A DNA stretch of 64,000 nucleotides from Phenylobacterium soli (GTDB lineage: Bacteria > Pseudomonadota > Alphaproteobacteria > Caulobacterales > Caulobacteraceae), in contig NZ_QFYQ01000001.1 of NCBI RefSeq assembly GCF_003254475.1, positions 992,001-1,056,000 of the forward strand, read 5' to 3'. The notes below the pieces were generated by a model. It was not told where the DNA came from and ran no database searches. It saw only the letters and a program-made list of their open reading frames with translations. Positions 24,488-33,959 of this stretch are shown one piece after another (position 1 is the first letter of the stretch; every line of letters starts with the position of its first letter). A program made the translations under genes and the position numbers.

Positions 24488-27478
24488 ATGAATATCGCCT
24501 GGAAATCTGCCCTGTTGGGCACAACGTTGTTCGCTGGAATGACGCTCGCTGGAGTTGCGTCGGCCCAGACGGCGGCGTCGGACAACAGCGTCGGGGAAGT
24601 GATCGTCACCGGCTCGCGCATTCCGCGGCCGAACCTCGAGCAGCCGACCCCGGTGTCGGTGGTCTCGTCCAACATGATCCAGCAGGCCGGTCCGCAGAAC
24701 CTCGGCGACATCATCGTCCAGCTGCCGGCCGTCGGCGCCAACAGCACCGTCCGGGCGAACTCGAACAACTTCTCCAACACTGCCGGCATCAGCGCGCTCG
24801 ACCTGCGCAACCTCGGCCCGTCGCGCACCCTGGTGCTGGTCGACGGCCAGCGTCACGTGAACGGCGACGTCAGCTACAACGCGGTCGACATCAACTCGAT
24901 TCCGACCGCCCTCGTGGACCACGTGGAAGTGGTCACCGGCGGCGCTTCGGCCATCTACGGCTCGGACGCGGTGTCGGGCGTCGTCAACATCATCCTGAAG
25001 AAGCGCTTCGACGGCTTCCAGGCCAACGCCCAGATCGGCAGCTACGATGGCTTCGGCACGAAGTACAGCGGCAGCTTCATGGCCGGCCACAGCTACCTGG
25101 ACGACCGGCTGAACGTGAACCTCACCGGCTTCTGGCAGAAGGAGCGGACGATCTGGGTCCGCAACGTCCCAGGCGCCAACGACTGGGGCCGCATCACCAA
25201 CCCCGCCGACCTGACCGGCCGCGTCGACCCGACTTTCCTGTCGAGCCGCCCGCCGATCCGCAACGACCACATCCCGGACACCATCTACGTCCCGCACGTC
25301 GGCAGTGAGTACCTCGGGCCCAACGGCACCCTGCTCAACGCCAACACCTTCGCCCCGCAGTTCGCCTTCGACCGCCAGGGCAACCTGATCCCGGTGGCGA
25401 AGCGCACGGGCTACAACAGCTTCGCCTTCGGCCAGCTGCCGGCCGACTGCCAGGACTGCTACTTCGAGAGCGACTACAACCAGGAGGCCTCGCCGGTCGA
25501 CACCAAGGGCGCGGACTTCCGCCTCGCCTTCGACGTCACCGACCACCTGCACGCCACCCTCGACGCCAAGTACGTCCAGGCCGACGTCAGCAACGCGGTG
25601 CAGCCGTCCTACACCTTCGGCGACTACCAGCTGGCCCCCGACAACGCGTTCATCCGGCCTGACCTGGCCGCGGCGCTCGCCGGCACGGACGCCGCCGACT
25701 ATCCCTTCATCTCGGCCTTCCTGCAGCCGGGCGGCCGGACCCAGGACATCACCCGCAAGACCTATCGCGTGGTGGCCGGGCTGAACGGTGACTTCGACGC
25801 CGGCTTCTCGACCGTGAAGTGGGACGCCTCGCTGAACTACGGCAAGGTGAAGAACCACATCACCAACAACAGCCTGATGATCACCGAGAACTTCGCTGCG
25901 GCGCTAGACTCCGTGATCGACCCGGCCACCGGCAAGCCGGCCTGCCGCATCAACGTGGCCTCGGCTCCGCAGACCGGCATCGGCGCGGGCGCCGCCCCGG
26001 GCTGTGTGCCGTACAACCCGTTCGGCCAGCAGAACAACGCGGCGGTGTTCGGCTACTCCTTCGGCTCGTTCGCCACCCGCGACACCCTGAGCCAGGAAGT
26101 GGCGAGCCTGAACGCCAACTTCGACACCAGCCGGTTCTTCAACCTGCAGGGCGGCCCGATCGGCGTGGCCGTCGGCGCCGAGTACCGGATGGAGCGGACC
26201 AAGGACGTCAACGATCCGGCCCTGGTCAACGGCTCGACCGAGAACCTCTCGTCGGACTCCTCGGGCGGCTACAACGTCAAGGAAGCCTACGTCGAGGTGA
26301 ACGCCCCGGTGTTCAAGGGCTTCGCCCCGCTGCTCGACGAGCTGACCTTCGACGCGGCCTACCGCGGCGCCGACTACTCCACGGTCGGCAATGTGGGCGC
26401 CTACAAGTTCAGCGGCACCTACGGGCCGGTCTCGTGGCTGAAGCTGCGCTCGACCTATTCGCGCGCCATCCGGGCCCCGAACATCTCCGAGGCCTTCCAG
26501 CCGCCGTCCCCCGGCTATTTCAACGTCACCGATCCGTGCTCGGTGGAGAACATCACGGGCCACGCCAACTACGCCGCCAACTGCGCCAAGCAGGGCATCC
26601 CGACCGGCTTCGTGGCCAACCTGAACTCCTCGATCGTCGGCCAGAGCTCGGGCAACCCGAACCTCGATCCGGAGAAGTCGATCAGCTACACGGGCGGCAT
26701 CGTCTTCCAGCCGCCGGTAGTGCCGGGCCTGGCGGTGACGCTCGATTTCTACGCCATCAAGATCAAGGACGCGATCACCCAGGTCGCGGCCCAGGACATC
26801 ATCAACAACTGCTACGACTCGGCCAATCTCGACCCGAGCTATTGCAGCCTGTTCACGCGCGGTGCTGACGGCAATATCAACTTCGTCAAGACGACCTTCG
26901 TGAACGCCTCGAAGCTGTACACCCAGGGCTACGAGCTGCACGTCACCTACAACCACGACGTCTCGCCGCTCACCAGCCGGTGGCGGCCGACCGAGTGGAT
27001 GACGGGCGCCATCGGCTTCGACATGACGGTCGACTACATCGCCCGTCTGCGGAACTTCCCGTTCCAGGGCGATCCGTCCAACTACCAGGTGCTGGAAGGG
27101 CGGCCGGTGAACGCCAGCAACGAGGGCACCCCGCGTCTGCGCGGCCTGGCGGCCGTCAACTACAAGCAGGGCCCGTGGACGGTGAACTGGCAGACCCGCT
27201 ACGTGGGCAAGGCCGCGCTGTTCAACCTCGACCCGGTGTCGGTGGATCGTTCGGAAGAGCGGAACGTGCCGTTCATCTCCCCGACCTTCTACCACGACGT
27301 CTCGGTGCACTACCGGCTGGACGACCGCTTCGGCAAACCGCTGGAGGGCTCGGAGGTGTACGCCGGGGTCAACAACCTGTTCGGCGAGGATCCGCCGTTC
27401 ATGACCATCGGCGCCGGCAACGACCTGGCCTACGACCTCGGCCGGTTCTTCTTCATGGGCTTCACCTACCGCCACTGA
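24488..27478 (+). CDS. TonB-dependent outer membrane receptor
   Basis: A 996-residue receptor with signal peptide (ending VASAQ), an N-terminal plug (TGSRIPRPNLEQPTPVSVVS; plug core with VLVDGQRHVNGD and VTGGASAIYGSDAVSGVVNI) and a large beta barrel with the TonB-box-like VGEVIVTG near residue 37. It is of the long CarA/oar-type group that Caulobacterales use for sugars, oligopeptides or siderophores; the ligand cannot be told. ATG 24488 follows a GGGGAAGTGGG site. The upstream 228 bases are AT-richer and contain no riboswitch I recognise. The gene is monocistronic with its own terminator and no adjacent regulator. Confidence 0.93.
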   Translation: MNIAWKSALLGTTLFAGMTLAGVASAQTAASDNSVGEVIVTGSRIPRPNLEQPTPVSVVSSNMIQQAGPQNLGDIIVQLPAVGANSTVRANSNNFSNTAGISALDLRNLGPSRTLVLVDGQRHVNGDVSYNAVDINSIPTALVDHVEVVTGGASAIYGSDAVSGVVNIILKKRFDGFQANAQIGSYDGFGTKYSGSFMAGHSYLDDRLNVNLTGFWQKERTIWVRNVPGANDWGRITNPADLTGRVDPTFLSSRPPIRNDHIPDTIYVPHVGSEYLGPNGTLLNANTFAPQFAFDRQGNLIPVAKRTGYNSFAFGQLPADCQDCYFESDYNQEASPVDTKGADFRLAFDVTDHLHATLDAKYVQADVSNAVQPSYTFGDYQLAPDNAFIRPDLAAALAGTDAADYPFISAFLQPGGRTQDITRKTYRVVAGLNGDFDAGFSTVKWDASLNYGKVKNHITNNSLMITENFAAALDSVIDPATGKPACRINVASAPQTGIGAGAAPGCVPYNPFGQQNNAAVFGYSFGSFATRDTLSQEVASLNANFDTSRFFNLQGGPIGVAVGAEYRMERTKDVNDPALVNGSTENLSSDSSGGYNVKEAYVEVNAPVFKGFAPLLDELTFDAAYRGADYSTVGNVGAYKFSGTYGPVSWLKLRSTYSRAIRAPNISEAFQPPSPGYFNVTDPCSVENITGHANYAANCAKQGIPTGFVANLNSSIVGQSSGNPNLDPEKSISYTGGIVFQPPVVPGLAVTLDFYAIKIKDAITQVAAQDIINNCYDSANLDPSYCSLFTRGADGNINFVKTTFVNASKLYTQGYELHVTYNHDVSPLTSRWRPTEWMTGAIGFDMTVDYIARLRNFPFQGDPSNYQVLEGRPVNASNEGTPRLRGLAAVNYKQGPWTVNWQTRYVGKAALFNLDPVSVDRSEERNVPFISPTFYHDVSVHYRLDDRFGKPLEGSEVYAGVNNLFGEDPPFMTIGAGNDLAYDLGRFFFMGFTYRH

Positions 27479-27504
27479 TCGAGAGCCGAACCGAACGCGT
27501 GTGG

Positions 27505-27530
27505 AGGGCGGCCCGAAAGGGCCGCCCTTT
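27505..27530 (+). terminator. Intrinsic terminator of the TonB-dependent receptor gene
   Basis: GGGCGGCCC-GAAA-GGGCCGCCC, followed by TTT, forms a nine-bp stem with a stable GNRA loop 27 bases after the stop. It may also serve the convergent oxidoreductase gene. Confidence 0.85.
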
Positions 27531-27552
27531 GACGTTCGGGGCGGCCCTGGGC

Positions 27553-28569
27553 TCAGGGCTCGGGCGACACCTGGATCAGCAGCTTGCCGTCATGGTTGCC
27601 GGTGAACAGGCGCTGCAGGGAATCCATGGCGCCCTCCAGCCCCTGGTCCACGTGCACCTTCCACTTGAGCTTGCCTTCCATCACCCACGGGATCAGCTCG
27701 GCCATCGCCTCGGCGGCGCGGGGCAGGAAGTCGATGATGATGAAGCCGCGGATGGTGAGCCGGTGCATCAGCACGCGCGCGAAATCCTTCGGCCCGGCCG
27801 GACGGTCGGCGTCGTTGTAGGTCGAGATCATGCCGCACAGGGGCATGCGGCCGAAGTTGTTCATCCGCGAGACCACGGCGTCCATGATGTCGCCGCCGAC
27901 GTTCTCGAAGTTGACGTCGATTCCGTTCGGGCAAAGCCGGTCGAGCGCGGTCCCCACGTCCTCGTTCTTGTAGTCGATGGCGCCGTCGAACCCGAGTTCG
28001 CCGGTCAGCCAGTCGCATTTGGCCTTGCCGCCGGCGATGCCGATCACCCGGGCGCCCTTCAGTTTGGCGATCTGGCCCGCGATCGAGCCCACGGCGCCGG
28101 CGGCGGCCGAGACGACGACCGTCTCGCCGGGCTGCGGCTTGCCGATGTCGCACATGCCGAACCAGGCGGTCAGGCCGGTGGCGCCGAGGACGCTCATGTA
28201 GGCGGTCAGCGGGACGCCGGGCAGCTGCGGCGCCGGGGTCAGGAAGGCGGCGTCGGAGATCACGTGGGTGGTCCAGCCGCCGAGGCCGGCGTTGACCACG
28301 TCGCCCTGCTTGAAGCGTTCGGAGCGCGACCGCTCGACCACCCCGAGGGAGCCGCCGCGCATGGTGTCGCCGATCCCCACCGGCGGCATGTACTGATCCT
28401 GGTCGCTCATCCAGATGCGGTTGGTGGGATCGAGGGACAGGTAGAGGGTTCGCACCAGCACCTCGCCTTCCGCCAGGTCGCGGATCGGCTCCTCCACGAG
28501 GTCGAGGTCTCCCGGCTGGATCTCGCCCGCCGGTCGGCGGCGCAGCACCCATCGCTTCAAGGTGGCCAT
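27553..28569 (-). CDS. NADP-dependent MDR-family oxidoreductase (CurA-like)
   Basis: A 338-residue zinc-free medium-chain reductase of the CurA/leukotriene B4 dehydrogenase type. Signs are the N-terminal LYLSLDPTNRIWMSD segment, the Rossmann loop AAAGAVGSIAGQIAK and ENVGGDIMDAV. Such enzymes reduce the alkene bond of alpha,beta-unsaturated ketones with NADPH. The gene stands alone between terminator and a divergent phosphatase. Confidence 0.9.
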   Translation of the reverse strand: MATLKRWVLRRRPAGEIQPGDLDLVEEPIRDLAEGEVLVRTLYLSLDPTNRIWMSDQDQYMPPVGIGDTMRGGSLGVVERSRSERFKQGDVVNAGLGGWTTHVISDAAFLTPAPQLPGVPLTAYMSVLGATGLTAWFGMCDIGKPQPGETVVVSAAAGAVGSIAGQIAKLKGARVIGIAGGKAKCDWLTGELGFDGAIDYKNEDVGTALDRLCPNGIDVNFENVGGDIMDAVVSRMNNFGRMPLCGMISTYNDADRPAGPKDFARVLMHRLTIRGFIIIDFLPRAAEAMAELIPWVMEGKLKWKVHVDQGLEGAMDSLQRLFTGNHDGKLLIQVSPEP

Positions 28570-28742
28570 CTTGTCTTCTCCCTCTCACGCGCGGAGCGGT
28601 CCGGCGGCGGCGCACCGTGCCCGTCGGGTCGGGACCCGGCAAGGGCGTCGGCGGGGTTCCCCAACGGCGCCTCAAGATCGCGGCCGGCGGTGACGTGGCG
28701 TCCGTCTGACGTTCGACATCATTTGCGTGTAAGGGGCGAGGC

Positions 28743-29522
28743 ATGACCCGCCGCATCCCCTTCGAAGGCATCGAGAACTTCCGCGATTTCGGCGGCTACG
28801 ACACCGCCTGCGGGCGGGGGCTGAGGCGCGGCCTGCTCTATCGCTCGGGCCACCATGGGGCGGCCACCGACGCCGACCTCCAGAAGCTGACCGAGCTGGG
28901 CCTTTCGGTGGTGGTCGACCTGCGGCGGCCCAACGAGCGGGAGCGCTTCCCGCACCGCGCCTGGCCGACGGGCCCCGAGCCCGTGGTGATCACCTCGGAC
29001 GCCGAGCAGGAGCACAGCCAGGAATGGCTGGACTTCATCCAGGAGTCCGACCTCTCGGCGGCCTCGTTCCGGGACTACATGACCAACTACTACCGGACCG
29101 CTCCGCTCGACCCGCGCTACGTCGACCTCTACCGGCGCTACTTCGAGGCCTTGGCCTCCACCGACGGCGCCATCCTGGTCCACTGCGCGGCGGGCAAGGA
29201 CCGCACCGGCGTGATCTGCGCGCTCACCCACCACATCGCCGGCGTCGCCGACGAGGACATCCGCGCCGACTATCTGGCGACCAACGATCCGGTGCGCGCC
29301 GCGGCCCGCGCCGACATGATCAAGGGCTTCATCCACGAGACCACCGGGCGCATGCCGGAGGACGGGGTGATCCGCTACATCGTCGGAGTCGAGCCGGAAT
29401 TCCTCGACGAGGCCTTCGCCGCCATACGCCGGGCGCACGGGTCGCTCGATGGCTACCTGGAGGAGGCGATCGGCCTCACCGCCGACCAGCGCGAGCAGAT
29501 CCGCGGCCGCCTGCTGGGCTGA
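28743..29522 (+). CDS. Tyrosine-protein phosphatase
   Basis: A 259-residue cytosolic phosphatase of the Tyr_phosphatase_3/dual-specificity type. The N-terminal NFRDFGGYDT and the P-loop HCAAGKDRTG with the catalytic Cys and Arg are clear. An acidic residue needed as proton donor cannot be placed with certainty. Relatives act on phosphotyrosine or phosphoinositides; the target is unknown. ATG 28743 follows AAGGGGCGAGG. Confidence 0.9.
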   Translation: MTRRIPFEGIENFRDFGGYDTACGRGLRRGLLYRSGHHGAATDADLQKLTELGLSVVVDLRRPNERERFPHRAWPTGPEPVVITSDAEQEHSQEWLDFIQESDLSAASFRDYMTNYYRTAPLDPRYVDLYRRYFEALASTDGAILVHCAAGKDRTGVICALTHHIAGVADEDIRADYLATNDPVRAAARADMIKGFIHETTGRMPEDGVIRYIVGVEPEFLDEAFAAIRRAHGSLDGYLEEAIGLTADQREQIRGRLLG

Positions 29523-29596
29523 TCCGGCCCGGCGACGATTGCGCGAGGCGGCCGCGAAGGCCTAATCACTCCGCCGCCTAAGACACCGGAGTGATC

Positions 29597-30784
29597 ATGC
29601 AAAGCTTCCAGCCGCCGCGCCGTATCCTGATGGGGCCGGGCCCCTCCGACGTCAGCCCCCGCGTGCTCGCCGCCATGGCGCGGCCGACCATCGGCCACCT
29701 GGACCCCGAGTTCCAGTCGCTGATGGAAGAGATCAAGGGCGCGCTGCAGCGGCTGTTCAACGCCCCAGATCACGCCTGCGTGCCGCTGCCGGCGCCGGGC
29801 ACGGCGGGCATGGAAGCGGCGATCATGAACCTGCTGGAGCCAGGCGACCGGGCGGTGATCGCCGTCAACGGCGCCTTCGGCGGCCGCATGGCCGACATGG
29901 CCGGCCGCGCGGGCGCGACGGTGGTTACGGTCGACCACGACTGGGGCCAGCCGGTGGACGTGAAGCGCGTGGAAGCCGCGCTCGCCGAGGCGCCGACCAA
30001 GGTGCTGGCCTTCGTCCACGCCGAGACCTCGACCGGGGCGCGGTCCGACGCCGGCCCGCTCTGCGCCCTGGCCCGCAAGTACGGGGCGCTGTCGGTGGTC
30101 GACACCGTGACCTCGCTGGGCGGCATCGCGGTGGACGTCGCCGGCTGGGACGCCGACGTGGTCTATTCCGGCACCCAGAAGTGCCTCTCCGCGCCGCCCG
30201 GCCTGTCGCCCATCGCCCTGTCGAAGCGGGCGCAGGAGGCCATCCGGAACCGCAAGGAGAAGGTCCGCAACTGGCTGCTCGATTTCAACCTCTTGATGTC
30301 CTACTGGGGCGGCCCGGATGGAAGTGGGGGCGGTGGCCGGACCTATCACCACACCGCGCCGATCAACGCCCTCTACGGCCTGCACGAGAGCCTGGTGGTG
30401 CTGTTCGAGGAGGGCCAGCAGGCCGCGATCGTGCGCCACGCCAAGATGCACCAGGCCCTGGCCGCCGGCCTCGAGGCGGCGGGCCTGAAGCTGCTGGTCG
30501 ACGAGGCTCACCGCCTGCCGCAGCTCAACGCGGTGGTCGTGCCCGACGGCGTCGACGAGGCGGGCGTCCGCAACCATGTGCTCAAGAACTGGGACCTCGA
30601 GCTCGGCGCCGGCCTCGGGCCGCTGAAGGGCAAGGTCTGGCGCATCGGCCTGATGGGCGCTTCAGCGACCCCCTGGCACGTGCGGCTCTGCCTGACGGCC
30701 CTCTGCGAGGCCCTGGCCGCGCAAGGCGTGAAGCTGGACGCCGCGGCGGTGCTGGCCGCCGCCGACGCCAAGCTCGCCGCCTAG
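29597..30784 (+). CDS. Class V aminotransferase (alanine-glyoxylate / serine-pyruvate type)
   Basis: A 395-residue PLP enzyme. The N-terminal [15 protein letters not shown], the PLP-lysine in [12 protein letters not shown] and [13 protein letters not shown] are diagnostic for the alanine:glyoxylate/serine:pyruvate group. It would interconvert glyoxylate and glycine or serine and hydroxypyruvate in the cytosol. ATG 29597 is preferred over GTG 29591 because of the CGGAG site upstream. It precedes an MFS gene on the same strand, with a 79-base gap to the inferred start. Confidence 0.9.
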   Translation: MQSFQPPRRILMGPGPSDVSPRVLAAMARPTIGHLDPEFQSLMEEIKGALQRLFNAPDHACVPLPAPGTAGMEAAIMNLLEPGDRAVIAVNGAFGGRMADMAGRAGATVVTVDHDWGQPVDVKRVEAALAEAPTKVLAFVHAETSTGARSDAGPLCALARKYGALSVVDTVTSLGGIAVDVAGWDADVVYSGTQKCLSAPPGLSPIALSKRAQEAIRNRKEKVRNWLLDFNLLMSYWGGPDGSGGGGRTYHHTAPINALYGLHESLVVLFEEGQQAAIVRHAKMHQALAAGLEAAGLKLLVDEAHRLPQLNAVVVPDGVDEAGVRNHVLKNWDLELGAGLGPLKGKVWRIGLMGASATPWHVRLCLTALCEALAAQGVKLDAAAVLAAADAKLAA

Positions 30785-30863
30785 CGCCCCTCGGGGGATG
30801 CGGCTAACGTTCGCCGCAAACCGCCCACTCAATAAGGGCGGACTCCCTGGAAGGACGCCCCTC

Positions 30864-32321
30864 TTGATCGACCCGACTTCGCTCGAAGCCCATGGCCCTG
30901 CCTCCGCCATTGACCCACCTGTGATCGCCACGGTGGGAGGTGACCAGAAGCTCAATCGGGGCGGGGTTGCGTGGTCGGTGTTCCAGGGCGGTCGGGATCC
31001 GTACGTGATCCTGATGACCATCTACATCTTCATGCCCTACGTGGCGTCGGTGATGGTCGGCGACCCGGTCAAGGGGCAGGAGGTGATCTCCCGCTGGCAG
31101 CAGTATGCGGGCTGGATCGTTATGGCGACGGCGCCGTTCCTGGGCGCCTCCATCGACAAGCTGGGCCGCCGCAAGGGTTGGCTGGCCATCGCGGTCGGAC
31201 TGATGACGCCGCTGATCGCCGCGCTCTGGTGGGCCAAGCCCGACGGCAGCGCGCTGTCGGTCACCGCCACCATGTCCATCGCCCTGCTGGTCAATGTGCT
31301 GTTCGCCTACTCAGAGGTGCTGCACAACTCGCTGCTGGTGCGCGCCGCTGGCCTGGAGAGCGCCCACAAGGCCTCAGGCCTGGCGCTGTCGCTCGGCAAC
31401 GCGGCCTCGGTGCTGGCGCTCGCTTTCACCGCCTGGGCCTTCGCCCTGCCCGGCAAGGTGAGCTGGAGCTGGGTGCCGGCCCAGCCGCTGTTCGGGCTGA
31501 GCGCAGCCGCCCACGAGCCGGAGCGGGTCGTCGCGCTGCTCGCGGCGGGCATCCTGCTGATCGGGGCGATCCCGCTCTTCCTGTTCACGCCCGATGCGCC
31601 GCGTTCGGAGATCCCGGTGCTGAAGGCCTTCCGCGACGGGGTGCGCGAGCTCTGGGGCATGCTGAAGACCGTGCAGCACTACCGCGACGCGGTGATCTAC
31701 CTCGGCTCGCGGATGTTCTTCGTCGACGGCATGAACGGGGTGCTGTTCTTCTTCGGCGTGCTGGCGGCGGGTGTCATGAAGTGGGGGCCGCTCGAGCTGC
31801 TGGTCACCGGCATCATCCTCAGCGTCGTCGCGGTCCTCGGCGGTTTCGTCGGCCGCTGGCTCGACGCGGGGCTTGGGCCCAAGAACGCCCTGCGCATCGA
31901 GATCTTTGGCGCGATCGTCGGGTTGATCGCCCTGCTCGGCATGGCGCCGGACAAGATCCTCTATTTCTGGAGCTACGACGCCGCGGCCCATGCGCCGCTG
32001 TGGAACGGGCCGGTGTTCAGGACCCTGCCGGACCTGATCTATCTCTTGATCGGCTTCAACAACGCCATCTTCATCACCGGCCAGTACGCCTCCAGCCGCA
32101 CGACGCTGACGCGCCTGACGCCGCCGGACCAGTCGGGGGCCTTCTTCGGCGTCTACGCCCTCTCCGGCGTGGCCACGGCCTGGCTGGCCCCGAGCCTCGT
32201 CAACCTCGGCACGCGCCTGACCCACAGCCAGCAGGGCGGCTTCGCCAGCATCGTGCTGCTGCTTGCGGTCGGTCTGGTGGGGCTGATGTTCGTCCGGGGC
32301 GGCGGCCGCAAGCTCACGTGA
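30864..32321 (+). CDS. MFS transporter (UMF1-like)
   Basis: A membrane carrier of about 485 residues with some 12 hydrophobic segments. The RDPYVILMTIYIFMPYV start of the membrane part and the MFS loop between helices 2 and 3 (DKLGRRKGW) point to the UMF1 branch related to yeast Atg22. The substrate is unknown. I place the start at TTG 30864, eight bases behind AAGGA; ATG 30798 is in frame but poorly spaced. The stop overlaps the next gene by four bases (GTGA), so the two are probably translated together. Confidence 0.82.
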   Translation: MIDPTSLEAHGPASAIDPPVIATVGGDQKLNRGGVAWSVFQGGRDPYVILMTIYIFMPYVASVMVGDPVKGQEVISRWQQYAGWIVMATAPFLGASIDKLGRRKGWLAIAVGLMTPLIAALWWAKPDGSALSVTATMSIALLVNVLFAYSEVLHNSLLVRAAGLESAHKASGLALSLGNAASVLALAFTAWAFALPGKVSWSWVPAQPLFGLSAAAHEPERVVALLAAGILLIGAIPLFLFTPDAPRSEIPVLKAFRDGVRELWGMLKTVQHYRDAVIYLGSRMFFVDGMNGVLFFFGVLAAGVMKWGPLELLVTGIILSVVAVLGGFVGRWLDAGLGPKNALRIEIFGAIVGLIALLGMAPDKILYFWSYDAAAHAPLWNGPVFRTLPDLIYLLIGFNNAIFITGQYASSRTTLTRLTPPDQSGAFFGVYALSGVATAWLAPSLVNLGTRLTHSQQGGFASIVLLLAVGLVGLMFVRGGGRKLT

Positions 32322-33091
32322 TCGATCCCACCGACCGCGGCTTCACCCTGGCCGACGGCCTCTTCGAGACGGTGCTCTCCGAGGGCGGGGCGTTCGCCCA
32401 CCTGGACCTGCACCTTGCGCGGCTGGCGCAGGGCTGCGCCGTCCTCGGCCTGCCGGCGCCCGGGGCTGGCGAGGTCGAGCGCCGGATGGAAGAGGCGCTG
32501 AGGGCGGCCGGCCTCGCGCACGCGCGCGCGGCTGTAAGGGTGAGCTGGAGCGCCGGAAGCGGCGGCCGCGGCCTCGACCGGCCGGAGACGCTCAGTCCGA
32601 CCCTCGCGGTCACCGCCGCGCCCGCGCCGATCCCGTCGGCCCCGGCGAGGCTCGCCACCGCCCAGGTGCGGCGCAACGACGGCTCGCCGGCCTCGCGGCT
32701 GAAGACCCTGGCCTACCTCGACAACGTCCTCGCCCGCCGGGAGGCCCGCGCCAGGGGTTGCGACGAGGCGGTGATGCTCAACACCCGCGGCGAGGTCGCG
32801 TGCGCGGCGGCGGCCAACCTCTTCTGGATTCGCGGCGAGCGGTTGTTCACCCCGGCCCTAGGATGCGGCGTGCTGCCGGGGATCGTCCGCGGGCGGCTGA
32901 TCGCGGCGGCGGCCGAACTCGGGATTGCGGTGGAGGAGGCGGCGTTCGGGCCCGCCGATCTGGCCGCCGCCGAGGCGATCTTCCTGACCAACAGCCTGAT
33001 CGGCCTGCGTCCGGTCGCCGAGCTCGACGGAAAAATCGTCGGCGACAGCCGGCTCGTCGACCTGCTTCTCGGCGCGCTCGGAATTTCCTAA
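32318..33091 (+). CDS. Class IV aminotransferase, aminodeoxychorismate lyase-like
   Basis: A 257-residue fold-type IV PLP enzyme. The PLP lysine lies in SRLKTLAYLDNVLARREA, and the later GVLPGIVRGRL and IFLTNSLIGLRPV match 4-amino-4-deoxychorismate lyase (PabC) more than branched-chain or D-amino acid aminotransferases. PabC makes 4-aminobenzoate for folate. No pabA/pabB is in the window, so a D-amino acid role cannot be excluded. The GTG start overlaps the MFS stop (GTGA), suggesting translational coupling. Confidence 0.85.
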   Translation: MIDPTDRGFTLADGLFETVLSEGGAFAHLDLHLARLAQGCAVLGLPAPGAGEVERRMEEALRAAGLAHARAAVRVSWSAGSGGRGLDRPETLSPTLAVTAAPAPIPSAPARLATAQVRRNDGSPASRLKTLAYLDNVLARREARARGCDEAVMLNTRGEVACAAAANLFWIRGERLFTPALGCGVLPGIVRGRLIAAAAELGIAVEEAAFGPADLAAAEAIFLTNSLIGLRPVAELDGKIVGDSRLVDLLLGALGIS

Positions 33092-33197
33092 TGCGCGGAA
33101 TGTATGGGGAAAATTCGTCGGTTTCGGACGTATGCTTAACCGCTGTTCAGCATTAATTCCAGTAAACCAAAGAAAAGCCAGCGCGATTACTTAGATC

Positions 33198-33212
33198 TTT
33201 ACTTGGAATTAA
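33198..33212 (+). promoter_or_regulatory. CtrA-like box before pilA1
   Basis: TTTACTTGGAATTAA matches TTAA-N7-TTAA with one mismatch. It lies 90 bp before the first pilin start. In Caulobacter pilA transcription depends on CtrA, so the site is plausible. A TTAAC half-site occurs further upstream near 33136. Confidence 0.45.
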
Positions 33213-33301
33213 GCGCGATGCGCGAAATTGATCCTGCGATTGGGCGAGCAGGCGGTGAACGAAGCCTCCCGCCGCCTGCCCGCCGATGAAGGAGACACCC
33301 C

Positions 33302-33466
33302 ATGACCAAGTTCGTTTCGCGCTTCATGAATGACGAATCCGGCGCCACCGCCATCGAGTACGGCCTGATCGCCGCCCTCGTGGCCGTCGCCATCGCCGCC
33401 GTGCTCCCGACCCTGGGCGGCCGTCTGAGCAACACCTTCGGCAACGTGGCGAACAAGCTGCCGTAA
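33302..33466 (+). CDS. pilA: Flp-type pilin, first copy
   Basis: A 54-residue class IVb (Flp) prepilin. The leader is cut after the Gly of NDESG by the CpaA peptidase, giving a 40-residue mature pilin starting ATAIEYGLIAALVAVAI, with the conserved Glu5 and Tyr6 that guide assembly. Mature subunits polymerise into Tad pili used for surface attachment. Start: ATG behind GAAGGAG. A strong terminator follows, which makes the gene separately transcribed from the second copy. Confidence 0.93.
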   Translation: MTKFVSRFMNDESGATAIEYGLIAALVAVAIAAVLPTLGGRLSNTFGNVANKLP

Positions 33467-33490
33467 GCCTGAAGACAGCTTTTCCTGGCG

Positions 33491-33522
33491 AGGCCCTCCG
33501 GCGACGGAGGGCCTTTTCTTTT
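33491..33522 (+). terminator. Intrinsic terminator of the first pilin gene
   Basis: AGGCCCTCCG-GCGA-CGGAGGGCCT, a 10-bp perfect stem, is followed by TTTTCTTTT, 24 bases after the pilin stop. Confidence 0.9.
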
Positions 33523-33670
33523 GCCCGCCGCACAGTGGCGGCGATCGTTCTGGTAAATAGAAGTGAACTATACAACGAAGTAATTCGCTCACAACTTTCG
33601 CGATAACTGTCGCCTGCATTTCGGCGGCCCACGTTCAGTCAGCGCCGCTCAGAACTAGGAGAGAGAGACC

Positions 33671-33829
33671 ATGTTCGTGAAGCGCTTCCTGAAGGACGAA
33701 TCCGGCGCCACCGCCATCGAGTACGGCCTGATCGCGGCGCTCGTCGCCGTGGCCATCGCGGCGGTCCTGCCGCTGCTCGGCGGCAAGCTGAGCAACACCT
33801 TCGGCAACGTGGCCAACAACCTGCCGTAA
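33671..33829 (+). CDS. pilA: Flp-type pilin, second copy
   Basis: A 52-residue prepilin with a shorter leader (MFVKRFLKDESG) and a mature part of 40 residues that differs from the first copy at only three positions (T to L, R to K, K to N). It probably arose by tandem duplication. A strong AGGAGAGAGAGACC site precedes ATG 33671. The 148 bases between the first terminator and this start are AT-richer and likely contain its own promoter. Confidence 0.92.
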   Translation: MFVKRFLKDESGATAIEYGLIAALVAVAIAAVLPLLGGKLSNTFGNVANNLP

Positions 33830-33853
33830 GCTCGCGGCAGACGCGTATCCGGA

Positions 33854-33885
33854 AGGGGCCCCGCACCACGCGGGGCCCTTTTCTT
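33854..33885 (+). terminator. Intrinsic terminator of the second pilin gene
   Basis: GGGCCCCGC-ACCAC-GCGGGGCCC, extended by A/T pairs, is followed by TTTTCTTTT, 26 bases after the stop. Confidence 0.9.
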
Positions 33886-33959
33886 TTGCGGCTCATTACG
33901 TCGCGGGCTCAACGCTCCGTTCATCGGCGCAGGTCATGGTGGCTGCGGAGGTCGCGCCC

